A stretch of DNA of 64,000 nt from Bradyrhizobium sp. NAS80.1 (GTDB taxonomy: Bacteria > Pseudomonadota > Alphaproteobacteria > Rhizobiales > Xanthobacteraceae): positions 16,681 to 80,680 of the forward strand of contig NZ_LGHL01000211.1 of the NCBI RefSeq assembly GCF_001908205.1. The letters are read 5' to 3'. Both the position numbers and the translations under genes were made by a program. Below, piece by piece: positions 42,806-51,266 of this stretch; within the stretch, counting starts at the first letter, position 1, and the number at the start of each line of letters is the position of its first letter. The notes under the pieces are model-generated. The model searched no databases, had not been told where the DNA came from, and saw only the letters and a program-made list of their open reading frames with translations.

Positions 42806-44959
42806 ATGGCAAGAGCAGCAAAATCCAACGCAAGACCGCTTCGCGACGTCGCCGATCTCACCAAGGCGCAGGCCAAGGTCGAGCACATGCGGCTGGCCCT
42901 CGAACTCGAAGGCCACGACAAGCGCTACTATCAGGACGACGCGCCCAGCGTCACCGACGCCGAATATGATGCGCTGCGCCAGCGCTTCAACGCGATCGAA
43001 AAACGTTTCCCTGAATTCGTCAGCGCGGAATCGCCCTCGCAGAAGGTCGGCGCAGCGCCGTCGGGGCGCTTCAAGAAGGTGCGGCACTCCGTTCCCATGC
43101 TGTCGCTCGACAACGCCTTTGCCGAAGAGGACGTACGCGACTTCGTCGGTCGCATCATACGTTTCCTGAAGCTCGACGATGACAAGGTTGATTTCTCCGC
43201 CGAGCCGAAGATCGACGGCCTCTCGATGTCGCTCCGCTACGAAGGAGGCGAGCTCGTCACCGCGGCGACGCGCGGCGATGGCGCGGAAGGCGAGGACGTC
43301 ACCGCCAACATCCGCACGCTCGAAGACGTGCCGCAGAAGCTGAAGGGCCGCAACGTCCCCGACATTTGCGAGGTGCGCGGCGAGGTCTACATGACCAAGA
43401 AGGCGTTCCTCGCGCTGAACGAGCGGCAGAAGGCGGCGGGCGACACCATCTTTGCCAATCCGCGCAATTCGGCGGCCGGCTCGCTCCGGCAGAAGGATCC
43501 GACCATCACCGCCTCGCGCCCCCTCGGCTTCTTCGCCTATGCCTGGGGCGAGATGAGTGCGATGCCCGAGGGCACGCAGAGCGGCATGATCCACTGGTTC
43601 GAGCGCTGCGGCTTCAAGACCAATCCGCTGACCAAGCTCTGCAATTCCGTCGAGGAGCTGCTCGCCTTCCATCATTCCATCGAGGAGCAGCGCGCCAAAC
43701 TCGACTACGACATCGACGGCGTCGTCTACAAGGTCGACCGCATCGACTGGCAGGAGCGGCTCGGCTTCGTCTCGCGCACGCCGCGCTGGGGCATCGCGCA
43801 CAAATTCCCCGCCGAGCGTGCCATGACGGTGCTGCGCGACATCGAGATTCAGGTCGGCCGCACCGGCTCGTTCACGCCCGTAGGCAAGCTCGAGCCCGTC
43901 GGTGTCGGTGGTGTGATCGTGCAGAACGTGACGCTGCATAATGAGGACTACATCAAGGGCATCGGCAACAAGGGCGAGGTATTGCGCGAGGGCCGCGACA
44001 TCAGGATCGGCGACACCGTCGTGATCCAGCGCGCCGGCGACGTCATCCCGCAGGTGGTCGACGTCGTCCTCGACAAGCGGCCGAAGGACGCGAAGGAATT
44101 CCACTTCCCGAAGAAGTGCCCGTGCCCGCTGCACACCGACGTCACGCGCGAGGAGACGGCGGCAGGCGAAGAGGGCTCGCGCGCCCGCTGCACCGGCGAG
44201 TTCGCCTGTCCCTACCAGAAGATCGAGCACCTCAAGTTGTTCGTGTCGCGGCGTGCCTTCGACATCGACGGGTTAGGCGAGAAGCAACTCCAGTATTTCT
44301 TCGATGAGGGGTGGGTGAAGGAGCCCGCCGACATCTTCACGCTGGAGAAGCGCAATTCGAAGCTCAAGCTCGAGGAGATCGAGGGCTACGGCGCGACCTC
44401 GGTGCGCAACCTGTTCGGCGCCATCGAGAGCCGGCGCAAAATCGCGCTGGAACGCTTTGTTTATGCGCTCGGCATGCGTCATGTCGGCGAGACCACGGCG
44501 CTGGCGCTGGCGCGCGGCTACGGCTCCTGGGATGGCTTCCATGATGCCTGTCTCAAGGTTGCCAAGGGCGACGAAGAGGCGATGGCCGAGATGGACGCGC
44601 TCGACCAGATCGGCGACACCGTGATCAAGAGCATCGCCGATTATTTCGGCGAGAGTCACAATCGCGGCATCGTCGAGCGCCTGACGAAGGAGGTCGAGAT
44701 CATCGACGCCGAGAAGCCGAAGAGTAACTCGGCCGTCGCCGGCAAGACTGTCGTGTTCACGGGCTCGCTCGAAAAGATGACGCGCGACGAGGCCAAGGCA
44801 ACAGCGGAGCGGCTGGGCGCGAAGGTGTCGGGCTCGGTATCGAAGAAGACCGATCTCGTGGTCGCCGGCCCTGGCGCCGGCTCAAAGCTCGCGGAAGCCA
44901 ACAAGCATGGTGTCAAGGTGCTGACCGAAGACGAGTGGCTGAAGCTGATCGGGGAGTGA
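42806..44959 (+). CDS. ligA: NAD+-dependent DNA ligase LigA
   Basis: A 717-residue replicative ligase that seals nicks using NAD+. The adenylation domain has the catalytic Lys135 in EPKIDGLSM. The nucleotide-transferase motifs continue with NPRNSAAGSLRQKDP and DYDIDGVVYKVD. An OB fold (VGRTGSFTPVGKLEPV) and a zinc finger (Cys residues in KKCPCPLH and ARCTGEFACPYQ) follow. HhH repeats come next, and a BRCT domain ends the protein (AVAGKTVVFTGSLEKMTRDE near 645). Length is a little above E. coli LigA. It is the last gene of the rightward run before a strand switch. Confidence 0.97.
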   Translation: MARAAKSNARPLRDVADLTKAQAKVEHMRLALELEGHDKRYYQDDAPSVTDAEYDALRQRFNAIEKRFPEFVSAESPSQKVGAAPSGRFKKVRHSVPMLSLDNAFAEEDVRDFVGRIIRFLKLDDDKVDFSAEPKIDGLSMSLRYEGGELVTAATRGDGAEGEDVTANIRTLEDVPQKLKGRNVPDICEVRGEVYMTKKAFLALNERQKAAGDTIFANPRNSAAGSLRQKDPTITASRPLGFFAYAWGEMSAMPEGTQSGMIHWFERCGFKTNPLTKLCNSVEELLAFHHSIEEQRAKLDYDIDGVVYKVDRIDWQERLGFVSRTPRWGIAHKFPAERAMTVLRDIEIQVGRTGSFTPVGKLEPVGVGGVIVQNVTLHNEDYIKGIGNKGEVLREGRDIRIGDTVVIQRAGDVIPQVVDVVLDKRPKDAKEFHFPKKCPCPLHTDVTREETAAGEEGSRARCTGEFACPYQKIEHLKLFVSRRAFDIDGLGEKQLQYFFDEGWVKEPADIFTLEKRNSKLKLEEIEGYGATSVRNLFGAIESRRKIALERFVYALGMRHVGETTALALARGYGSWDGFHDACLKVAKGDEEAMAEMDALDQIGDTVIKSIADYFGESHNRGIVERLTKEVEIIDAEKPKSNSAVAGKTVVFTGSLEKMTRDEAKATAERLGAKVSGSVSKKTDLVVAGPGAGSKLAEANKHGVKVLTEDEWLKLIGE

Positions 44960-45067
44960 GGTGCGGCGGCAAGACGTTGGTCACGATCGGCATGTGCATC
45001 AACGATGGCGCCGCCGCGGACCGAAGCGCCTCGCTCCGCGGCAGTGACGGCTCGTGCAACACTATCC

Positions 45068-45577
45068 TTACTCGTCGTAATCTTCGGATTCCATACGATG
45101 TTCAATCGCATCTCGTATCCCGGCCATGGCTGCGTAGCTCGCGAAGGCCATCCTCTTCTTCTGATCCGGGTTTAGCGTTTTATAGAGCGGCTCCCAGGCA
45201 TCGGCGATCTTCTTGAGGTCGGCCGCGCGTTGACTCAGTCTCTCCGCTCGACGTTGCATGAGTTCGATCGGATTGTGTTGGATGGCCTCCATTGGGTCGC
45301 CATCGCGCAGTTCCGCCACCCGTTCCATCCGGGCTTGCCGGTTCTTTGCTCTCGCGCGGATGGCGTCCTCGACGGGCGGCCAGAGTTTTTCCTGCTCGGG
45401 CGTCATCTGCAAGGCCGCCTTGATGATGCCGACACGCGCATCCGTCAGGGCTTTCAGGTCGGCGGCGCTGGGATGCTTCATTCCTACGGTGGTGGAAGAC
45501 TTGTCTTCTGCGTAGGCGAGGGGTGACGCAAGTATGAGAACTGCAGTCGCTGCAACGGCTGTTTTCTTGAGGATCAT
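45068..45577 (-). CDS. LTXXQ-motif periplasmic protein (Spy/CpxP family)
   Basis: A 169-residue protein with a Sec signal peptide (MILKKTAVAATAVLILASPL, cleavage after AYA near 23). The mature part is helical, with two LTXXQ-like motifs, QMTPEQEKLWPPVEDAIR and LNPDQKKRMAFAS, as in Spy and CpxP. Spy is an ATP-independent periplasmic chaperone and CpxP a stress sensor partner, so a role in envelope stress or metal tolerance is possible. A FixK/FNR-type box lies 65-78 bp upstream of the start, suggesting induction under low oxygen. Confidence 0.88.
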   Translation of the reverse strand: MILKKTAVAATAVLILASPLAYAEDKSSTTVGMKHPSAADLKALTDARVGIIKAALQMTPEQEKLWPPVEDAIRARAKNRQARMERVAELRDGDPMEAIQHNPIELMQRRAERLSQRAADLKKIADAWEPLYKTLNPDQKKRMAFASYAAMAGIRDAIEHRMESEDYDE

Positions 45578-45641
45578 CGCGACCTCCTAGTCTCGAGTCA
45601 TTCGCCCCCAGGTAGAAGGGAGCATTGGATCCTGGGATGAC

Positions 45642-45655
45642 TTGACCTACGTCAA
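45642..45655 (-). promoter_or_regulatory. FixK/FNR-type box TTGA-N6-TCAA
   Basis: TTGACCTACGTCAA is a perfect match to the FixK2/FnrN pattern TTGA-N6-TCAA, extended by one base pair on each side (CTTGAC/GTCAAG). Its centre is at 45648.5. A class II promoter starting about 40 bases downstream (near 45608 on the minus strand) would leave a leader of about 30 bases before the LTXXQ start at 45577. No other gene starts nearby. Confidence 0.65.
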
Positions 45656-45840
45656 GAAGACGCTCACGCGTCGGTGAGTCAGGTCGGCTGACGCACAGGC
45701 CGAAAGCGCCTGCGCGTTCGCGTCGGGCGCGCGCATGCGGTATGGCTGGAACGAGATGTCATGCAGATGTCACGCTAGTGAAAGCCAAATGGGAACAATT
45801 GGGGACGCACTAGCGCCGCGCCAAACACTTTCGGGGCGCG

Positions 45841-47124
45841 TCACATCATCCCGCTCTCTTCTTCCTCAGCCTGCTCGATCAGCGTCTCGCTCACCACGAC
45901 CTCGCGGCGGGGGACGACGAAGATCATCATGCAGGCGCAGAGCAGCGAGATGGCGAGGACCGCGGAGGTGAGCGGTAGCGTCGTGGCGGAGTGACCGCCG
46001 AGATAAGCGCCGAATTGCGACATCAGCGCGCCGATGCCTTGCTGGAGGAATCCCATTGCGCCTGACGCGGTGCCGGCGGCCTCGGGGCGGATGCTGATCG
46101 CGCCGGCCGCGGAATTCGCCATCACGAAGGCATTGCCGGCCATCACGATCATCTGCGTAACGAACAGCCAGGCGGGCGCCTCGTTCCAGCCGATAAAGCT
46201 CCACGTCAGGTTCAACAGGCTGCCGCAGAGCTGCAGGCCGAGCCCGAGCCAGATCAGCCGTTCCAGCGAGTGCCGCGGCGCAAAGCGCACGCAGAGCAGG
46301 TTGCCGACGAGGTATGCAAAGCCCGTTGTCGCGAACCACGCGCCGTATTCGGCGCTGGTCCGTCCCATCTGCGTCACCACGATGTAGGGGCCGCCGCCGG
46401 CGAAAGTGAAGATGATCTGGGAAGCCAGCACCTGACACATCACATAACCGACGAAAGCGCGGCTTTGGATGAGGACGCTGACGTCGCCGCGAAAGCCGCC
46501 GCTGCCGGCGGCGCGGGTGCGGCGCGTCTCGGGCAGCGCCAGCGCGATGCCGGCCGCCACCGCGATCGCGCCGATCGTGATGGCGTAGAAGATCGCGCGC
46601 CAGCCGAACGCGGTTTCGATCAGGCCGCCGGTGAGCGGGGAGACCATCTGTCCGATCATCAGGGCCGCGACCACGAGGCTGATCATGGAGGCGACGCGCT
46701 CGCGCTCATAGATGTCGCGGATGATGGCGCGGCTCACCACCATGCCGGCGGCGCCGCCCAGCGCCTGGAAGAAACGCGCGGCGATCAGTTGCGGCAGGGT
46801 TTGCGCGAAGATACAGGCGACGCTGGCCGCCACCATCAGGGCGAGGCCCGCAAGCAGCACCGGGCGCCGCCCGAACCTGTCCGACAGCGGTCCCATGATG
46901 AGCTGCGACAGCGCGATGCCGACCATATAGAGCGACACCGTCATCTGTGCGAGCGAGATGTCGCTGCCGAAATTCGTCGCCAGCACCGGCAGCGCCGGAA
47001 CCAGCATGTAGAGCGAGATCGGCGCGATCCCGGTCATGGCGACCAGCAACAACAGCACCACGCGCGAGGTCGCGAGGTTCTTGGCGACTGCCGTTTCCGG
47101 CGGCTTGCTGATCATGCCGTGCAT
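45841..47124 (-). CDS. Bcr/CflA-type MFS multidrug transporter
   Basis: A 427-residue membrane protein with 12 predicted helices of the DHA1/Bcr-CflA group. Typical parts are APISLYMLVPALPVLATNFG in helix 1, SQLIMGPLSDRFGRRPVLLAG (motif A between helices 2 and 3), and RRTRAAGSGGFRG in the central loop. It probably exports drugs such as bicyclomycin or chloramphenicol in exchange for protons. I chose the ATG at 47124. The longer frame upstream runs through the family A repeat and has no family character. The C-terminus is acidic (EQAEEEESGMM). Confidence 0.92.
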   Translation of the reverse strand: MHGMISKPPETAVAKNLATSRVVLLLLVAMTGIAPISLYMLVPALPVLATNFGSDISLAQMTVSLYMVGIALSQLIMGPLSDRFGRRPVLLAGLALMVAASVACIFAQTLPQLIAARFFQALGGAAGMVVSRAIIRDIYERERVASMISLVVAALMIGQMVSPLTGGLIETAFGWRAIFYAITIGAIAVAAGIALALPETRRTRAAGSGGFRGDVSVLIQSRAFVGYVMCQVLASQIIFTFAGGGPYIVVTQMGRTSAEYGAWFATTGFAYLVGNLLCVRFAPRHSLERLIWLGLGLQLCGSLLNLTWSFIGWNEAPAWLFVTQMIVMAGNAFVMANSAAGAISIRPEAAGTASGAMGFLQQGIGALMSQFGAYLGGHSATTLPLTSAVLAISLLCACMMIFVVPRREVVVSETLIEQAEEEESGMM

Positions 47125-47440
47125 GCGTGTCCGTCTCTCGAGGAGTCGAATTTGACTGTAGCGTTCGCACGCAAGACGGATATCGGCGTTTCGGAATGCG
47201 GCTATACGGATTCCGGGATGGTTGTGATGAGGCGCGCGAAGGGCCGGGGATCTACGGAAGTGTGCGCGTTGCTCGCGCCGCATCACAGCTGTCATTCCCC
47301 GCGAAGGCGGGAATCCGGTATTCCAGAGGCGGAAATCGTCCATGGAGAAGCCGCGGCGTACAGGATGCCCCGCCTTCGCGGGGCATGACAGCGACGGTGG
47401 AGAAGCAGCGTTGCGCAAATCGCGTAGCGCCATGCGCGCG
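47125..47440. other. Intergenic region with a family A repeat
   Basis: A 316-bp stretch between two minus-strand genes. It contains a family A repeat (47290-47391) and about 160 bp of otherwise unremarkable sequence ahead of the transporter start. No gene, RNA or clear promoter is seen. Confidence 0.6.
47290..47391. repeat. Intergenic inverted repeat, family A
   Basis: TGTCATTCCCCGCGAAGGCG at the left and CGCCTTCGCGGGGCATGACA at the right are inverted arms. The inner sequence GGAGAAGCCGCGGCGTACAGGAT matches the copy at 8047-8148. Here the arms are more complete than in that copy. Confidence 0.9.
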
Positions 47441-49270
47441 CTACGGCGTCAGCTCCGCCGTCGCCTGGTCGAGCCAGGCCTTTGTCGCCTCGTCCAGCGC
47501 CGGCCGCACTTCGGCGCGCACGCGGGCGTGATAGGCATTGAGCCAGTCGAGCTCGTCCTTGCTCAGCATTGTCACGTCGATCAGCCGTCGGTCGATCGGC
47601 GCCAGCGTCAGCGTCTCGAACGCGTTCATCGGCTTCTCTGCGCCCTTGATGTCTGCGGCGACCACCAGCTCGAGATTCTCGATCCGGATGCCGAAACCGT
47701 CGGTCTTGTAGTAGCCGGGTTCGTTGGAGAGGATCATGCCGCGCTTCAGCGGTGTGATGCCGAGTTTTGAAATGCGCGCCGGCCCTTCGTGCACCGAAAG
47801 ATAGCTGCCGACGCCGTGGCCGGTGCCGTGCTCGAAATCGACACCGGCGGCCCAGAGATATTGCCGCGCCAGCGTGTCGAGTTGCGCGCCCGTGGTGCCG
47901 TCGGGGAAGACCGCCTGTGCGATCGCGATGTGGCCGCGCAGCACGCGTGTGAAGCGGTCGCGCATCTCGTCGGTGGGCTCGCCGACCGCCATGGTGCGGG
48001 TGACGTCGGTGGTGCCGTCTTCATATTGCGCGCCGGAATCGATCAGCAGGAGATCGCCGGGCGCGATGCGCCGGTTGCTCTTGCGGGTGACGCGGTAGTG
48101 CACGATGGCGCCGTTCGGGCCGGTGCCGGAGATGGTCGGGAAAGACACATCCTTCAGCGCGCCGGTGTCGCGGCGGAACGTCTCCAGTGCCTCGACCGCG
48201 TCGATCTCGGTGAGCTTGCCGCTTGGCGCCTCGCGATCGACCCAGGCGAGGAAACGCGCCAGCGCCACGGCATCGCGCCGGTGCGCCGTCTGTGTGCCCT
48301 TGATCTCGGTCGCGTTCTTGACCGCCTTGAGCAGCGCAATCGGATCGCTGCCCCGAACCGGCTTGCCGCCGGCGCCCGCGATCAGCCGGCTGAGCGCGTC
48401 GGCCGCGGTGGCATTGTCGAGCGCGATCGATCCGCCGCTCTTCGCCAGCGCCATCAGCGTCGGCGCCATTGCGTCGGGCTCGCGCACGTCGGCGGACCGC
48501 TCGAGATGGTCGCGCGTCAGGTTGGAGAGTTTGCGGTGGTCGATGAAGACGGTCGGCCGGCCGTCCTTGGGTACCAGCGCATAGGACAGCGGCAGCGGCG
48601 TGTGCGCGACATCGGCGCCGCGGATGTTGAAGGTCCAGGCCACCGCATGACTGTCCGACAGCACCAGCGCGTCGACGCCGAGCTTGCCGATCTCGCTCCT
48701 GATCTGCGTCAACTTCTCGGCTTCAGTGACGCCGGCATGTTGCAGGCCGTGCACGGCGACGGGGGCGAGCGGGGGCTGCGGTCGGTCCTGCCAGATCGCG
48801 TCGACCGGATTGCTGTCGACGGCAACCAGTTCGGCGCCGGCCTTGGCGCAGGCTGCGGACAGACGCTCGGCTGCCGCAAAAGTGTGCAGCCATGGATCAA
48901 AACCTAGGCGGTCACCTGCCTTCAGGTGCGCCGACACCCAGTTTTCCGGCGGTGGATCAATCAGCGATTCCACGGCCCAGGCCTTTGCGTCGACCTGCTT
49001 GGCTGCCTGGATCGTGTAGCGGCCGTCGACAAAGACCGCGGCCTCATGGGCGAGCACCACCGCCAGTCCCGCCGAACCCGTGAAGCCGGTCAGCCAGGCG
49101 AGTCGCTCTTCTGACGGCGCAACATATTCATTCTGCTGCTGATCGGCGCGCGGAATGACGAAGCCGGTCAGCTTGCGGCGGACGAGTTCTTCACGGAGTG
49201 CGGCCAGCCGCGCCGTCAACGCGACGCCCGCCTGAGGCTCCTCGAAAGTCTGGAAGTGCGCTTCGAACAT
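47441..49270 (-). CDS. Aminopeptidase P family protein (Xaa-Pro aminopeptidase)
   Basis: A 609-residue cytoplasmic metallopeptidase that removes an N-terminal residue preceding proline. It has the three-domain long form: two creatinase-N-like domains (about 1-310) and the pita-bread catalytic domain. The dimanganese ligands are Asp in LLLIDSGAQYEDG and TTDVTRTMAVG, His in EHGTGHGVGSYLSVHEGP, and Glu in ILSNEPGYYKT and GIRIENLELV. All five are present. It stands alone, with no obvious operon partner. Confidence 0.95.
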   Translation of the reverse strand: MFEAHFQTFEEPQAGVALTARLAALREELVRRKLTGFVIPRADQQQNEYVAPSEERLAWLTGFTGSAGLAVVLAHEAAVFVDGRYTIQAAKQVDAKAWAVESLIDPPPENWVSAHLKAGDRLGFDPWLHTFAAAERLSAACAKAGAELVAVDSNPVDAIWQDRPQPPLAPVAVHGLQHAGVTEAEKLTQIRSEIGKLGVDALVLSDSHAVAWTFNIRGADVAHTPLPLSYALVPKDGRPTVFIDHRKLSNLTRDHLERSADVREPDAMAPTLMALAKSGGSIALDNATAADALSRLIAGAGGKPVRGSDPIALLKAVKNATEIKGTQTAHRRDAVALARFLAWVDREAPSGKLTEIDAVEALETFRRDTGALKDVSFPTISGTGPNGAIVHYRVTRKSNRRIAPGDLLLIDSGAQYEDGTTDVTRTMAVGEPTDEMRDRFTRVLRGHIAIAQAVFPDGTTGAQLDTLARQYLWAAGVDFEHGTGHGVGSYLSVHEGPARISKLGITPLKRGMILSNEPGYYKTDGFGIRIENLELVVAADIKGAEKPMNAFETLTLAPIDRRLIDVTMLSKDELDWLNAYHARVRAEVRPALDEATKAWLDQATAELTP

Positions 49271-49458
49271 GATGGGCTCAGTCTAGGATCATGGGGATCA
49301 GTCCGCAATGTAGACGCATTTGCATCGCATCTGGCACGGACCGTGCTTGAAAATATTCCATTCGAATTGAGTGGAGTAAAGGATACGGCAGTTGCGCTTC
49401 GTCCGGATCGCAGAGAAATTCGAGCAAGTGGTTCATCTCAACGGTGAGGGGAAACACG

Positions 49459-49638
49459 ATGCCTGCGTTCTCGTTTGAGAAGATTTCGCCGCCGGTGCGT
49501 CGCGCCCCGGCCGCATCGACACCGAAGAAGCCCCGCGGCCTCATCAGCCAGATGATCGACCGTCTCGCCGAGCGGCGCGCCCGGCGCGCCTTGCAGGGCG
49601 AGCGCGCGATGCGCCGGGACGGGAAGGCGGCGGAGTAG
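49459..49638 (+). CDS. Small basic hypothetical protein
   Basis: A 59-residue basic protein: MPAFSFEKISPPVRRAPA, a Pro/Lys stretch, then an amphipathic helix with many Arg (SQMIDRLAERRARRALQGE). No signal or membrane segment is seen. The start is supported by GAGGGGAAA 6-13 bases before the ATG at 49459, and codon use resembles neighbouring genes. I do not recognise a family beyond recalling similar short proteins in Bradyrhizobium. It is divergent from the aminopeptidase gene. Confidence 0.65.
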   Translation: MPAFSFEKISPPVRRAPAASTPKKPRGLISQMIDRLAERRARRALQGERAMRRDGKAAE

Positions 49639-49664
49639 CGCGGCGTCGACGATTCTGTCGATAT

Positions 49665-49756
49665 CGTAGGGTGGGATAGCCGAAGGCGTAACCCACCAAC
49701 TTCTATCCGCACGGAAAGCAAAGTGGTGGGTTACGCTACGCTAACCCACCCTACGA
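49665..49756. repeat. Intergenic inverted repeat, family F (CGTAGGGTGGG arms)
   Basis: CGTAGGGTGGGATAGC and GCTAACCCACCCTACG are outer arms. The inner arms are GCGTAACCCACCAACTT and GTGGTGGGTTACGC. The right arm overlaps the last codon of prmA, whose stop (complement of CTA at 49751-49753) is provided by the repeat itself. Confidence 0.9.
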
Positions 49757-50683
49757 CAGTTTCCGCAGCAGCAAACTGCTCCACCCCTCGATCCGCAGGT
49801 GCCGCAATGGCACGAGGCCGCGGGCGCGGTAGGCGGCAATAACGGCGGGGGCCTGGTGGGTCAACAGGCCGGACAGGATGACATGGGCGCCGGGCGCAAG
49901 ATGCCGCGCCATCGGGCCCGCCAATTGCCGTAACGGATTGGCAAGGATGTTGGCCAGCACCAGGTCGAACGGGCCGGCCCTTGCAAAATCCGGCGCGGCG
50001 AAGCCGGTGGCGCGGATTACCCGCACATAATCGCCCACATCATTCAGCGTCGCGTTCTCTGCCGCGACCCGCACCGAGGGCGGGTCGATGTCGGAGGCGA
50101 GCACCCTGCGATGCAGCGCCTTCGCCGCCGCGATCGCCAGCACGCCGGTTCCGGTGCCGAGGTCGAGCACGCTTCTTGGGCGGGAACTCTTCAGGACATG
50201 GTCAAGCAACAGTAAACAGCCGCGGGTGGTGCCGTGATGGCCGGTGCCGAAGGCAAGCGCCGCCTCGATCTCGATGGCGAGCTTGTTCGGCGCCACGCGG
50301 TCGCGGTCATGGCTGCCGTGCACGACGAAACGCCCGGCCGGGACTGGGACCAGATCTTCAAGGCTGGCCTTGACCCAGTCCTTGGCCTCGATTGTGTCGA
50401 AGACGAGCGTGGTGGCGATCTCATTTCCAGCCGAATTTGCAACGAGTTCGTGCAGCAAGGCCTGGTCCGGCGCCTCGGCAAAATGGAGCGTGACGTCCCA
50501 TTGTCCGTCCGGCCGCTCGAACGCGGCGACCGCGGCGTCGCCCTCGAAAAACACCTCGGTGAGCACATCGACAACGCGCCTGGCGGCGGCCTCATTGCCG
50601 ATCGAAAAGCTGGCGCGGTGGGTGGGGGGAAGGCTGCATCCTGAGGGTCCGTTGAGTTCAATTTTGGAGACTTTTGTTGTCAA
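49751..50683 (-). CDS. prmA: Ribosomal protein L11 methyltransferase
   Basis: A 310-residue SAM-dependent enzyme that trimethylates lysines and the N-terminus of ribosomal protein L11. The C-terminal Rossmann domain has the SAM motif SVLDLGTGTGVLAIAAAKAL near 170-189. AFGTGHHGTTRGCLLLLD precedes it, and DLVLANILANPLRQLAG follows. The N-terminal substrate-recognition domain is divergent, as usual. Its stop codon lies within a family F repeat arm, so the C-terminus (WSSLLLRKLS) was probably set by insertion of the element. The gene is divergent from the Flp pilin. Confidence 0.95.
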   Translation of the reverse strand: MTTKVSKIELNGPSGCSLPPTHRASFSIGNEAAARRVVDVLTEVFFEGDAAVAAFERPDGQWDVTLHFAEAPDQALLHELVANSAGNEIATTLVFDTIEAKDWVKASLEDLVPVPAGRFVVHGSHDRDRVAPNKLAIEIEAALAFGTGHHGTTRGCLLLLDHVLKSSRPRSVLDLGTGTGVLAIAAAKALHRRVLASDIDPPSVRVAAENATLNDVGDYVRVIRATGFAAPDFARAGPFDLVLANILANPLRQLAGPMARHLAPGAHVILSGLLTHQAPAVIAAYRARGLVPLRHLRIEGWSSLLLRKLS

Positions 50684-50794
50684 TTTTCCGCATAACTTGC
50701 AATCCGGGGATTAACCTGACCGAAGGTTGCAGCCCGTAGATTTTCGGCTGTTGGGGCTGACCACACAGCTCGAAATTCAAAACGGAGGCGAGTC

Positions 50795-50962
50795 ATGAAG
50801 CACATGGTTCAGAAGTTCTGGTCGGATGAGTCTGGTGCAACCGCGATCGAATACGGCCTGATTGCAGCCGGTATCGCGCTGGCCATCATTACCGTGGTGA
50901 ACAGCCTGGGCACCACCCTGAACACCAAGTTCCAGTCAGTTAACGACAACATCGGAAAGTAA
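50795..50962 (+). CDS. Flp/Fap family type IVb pilin
   Basis: A 55-residue prepilin too short for common ORF filters. The N-terminal lead MKHMVQKFWSDESG is followed by ATAIEYGLIAAGIALAI, the hallmark of Flp pilins with the processing site after Gly14, Glu at mature +5 and Tyr at +6. The hydrophobic helix continues to about residue 40. GGAGG lies 6 bases before the ATG at 50795. The product would assemble into tight-adherence pili, but the tad/cpa export genes are not adjacent, so it must rely on machinery encoded elsewhere. No transcription terminator is obvious before 51000. Confidence 0.94.
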   Translation: MKHMVQKFWSDESGATAIEYGLIAAGIALAIITVVNSLGTTLNTKFQSVNDNIGK

Positions 50963-51121
50963 TTTAGATCTTATTCCCCTCCCAGGGGGGCGCCGTTATC
51001 TCTTCATAGATGGCTGCTTAGGCTGTCGCCCGCGGGGAGCAATCCCTCGCGGGCGAAGTCGTATCCAAGGGCGGCACGGGGAAGTCAGAAGCCCACAGCT
51101 TTTCAGGCCCTCATGCAGTGA

Positions 51122-51266
51122 CTGTCCACCGGCTTTTCCCGAGAATATCCTGCGACCCTCCACTGCCTTTCCCCAAGTCTGTCCCGGGGGGCATGCGCAG
51201 ATATCCCCGCCCTGTCCACACACTTGCCAACAGCCTGTCCACAACTCATCCACAGACCTATCCACG
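51122..51266 (+). other. Cluster of DnaA-box-like 9-mers
   Basis: Sequences near the DnaA consensus TTATCCACA occur at 51122-51130 (CTGTCCACC), 51212-51220 (CTGTCCACA), 51235-51243 (CTGTCCACA), 51246-51254 (TCATCCACA) and 51258-51266 (CTATCCACG), all in the same orientation. The last four are spaced 23, 11 and 12 bp apart. The gap 50963-51257 has no gene. No A+T-rich unwinding region is seen, so this is not an obvious origin. Confidence 0.4.

Noticed and set aside
50963..51265. 89-codon minus-strand ORF or oriC in the gap after the pilin
   Set aside because: The ORF is Cys/Trp-rich because of the repeated box sequence. An origin is not supported, since there is no A+T-rich region and the genes around it are not origin neighbours.
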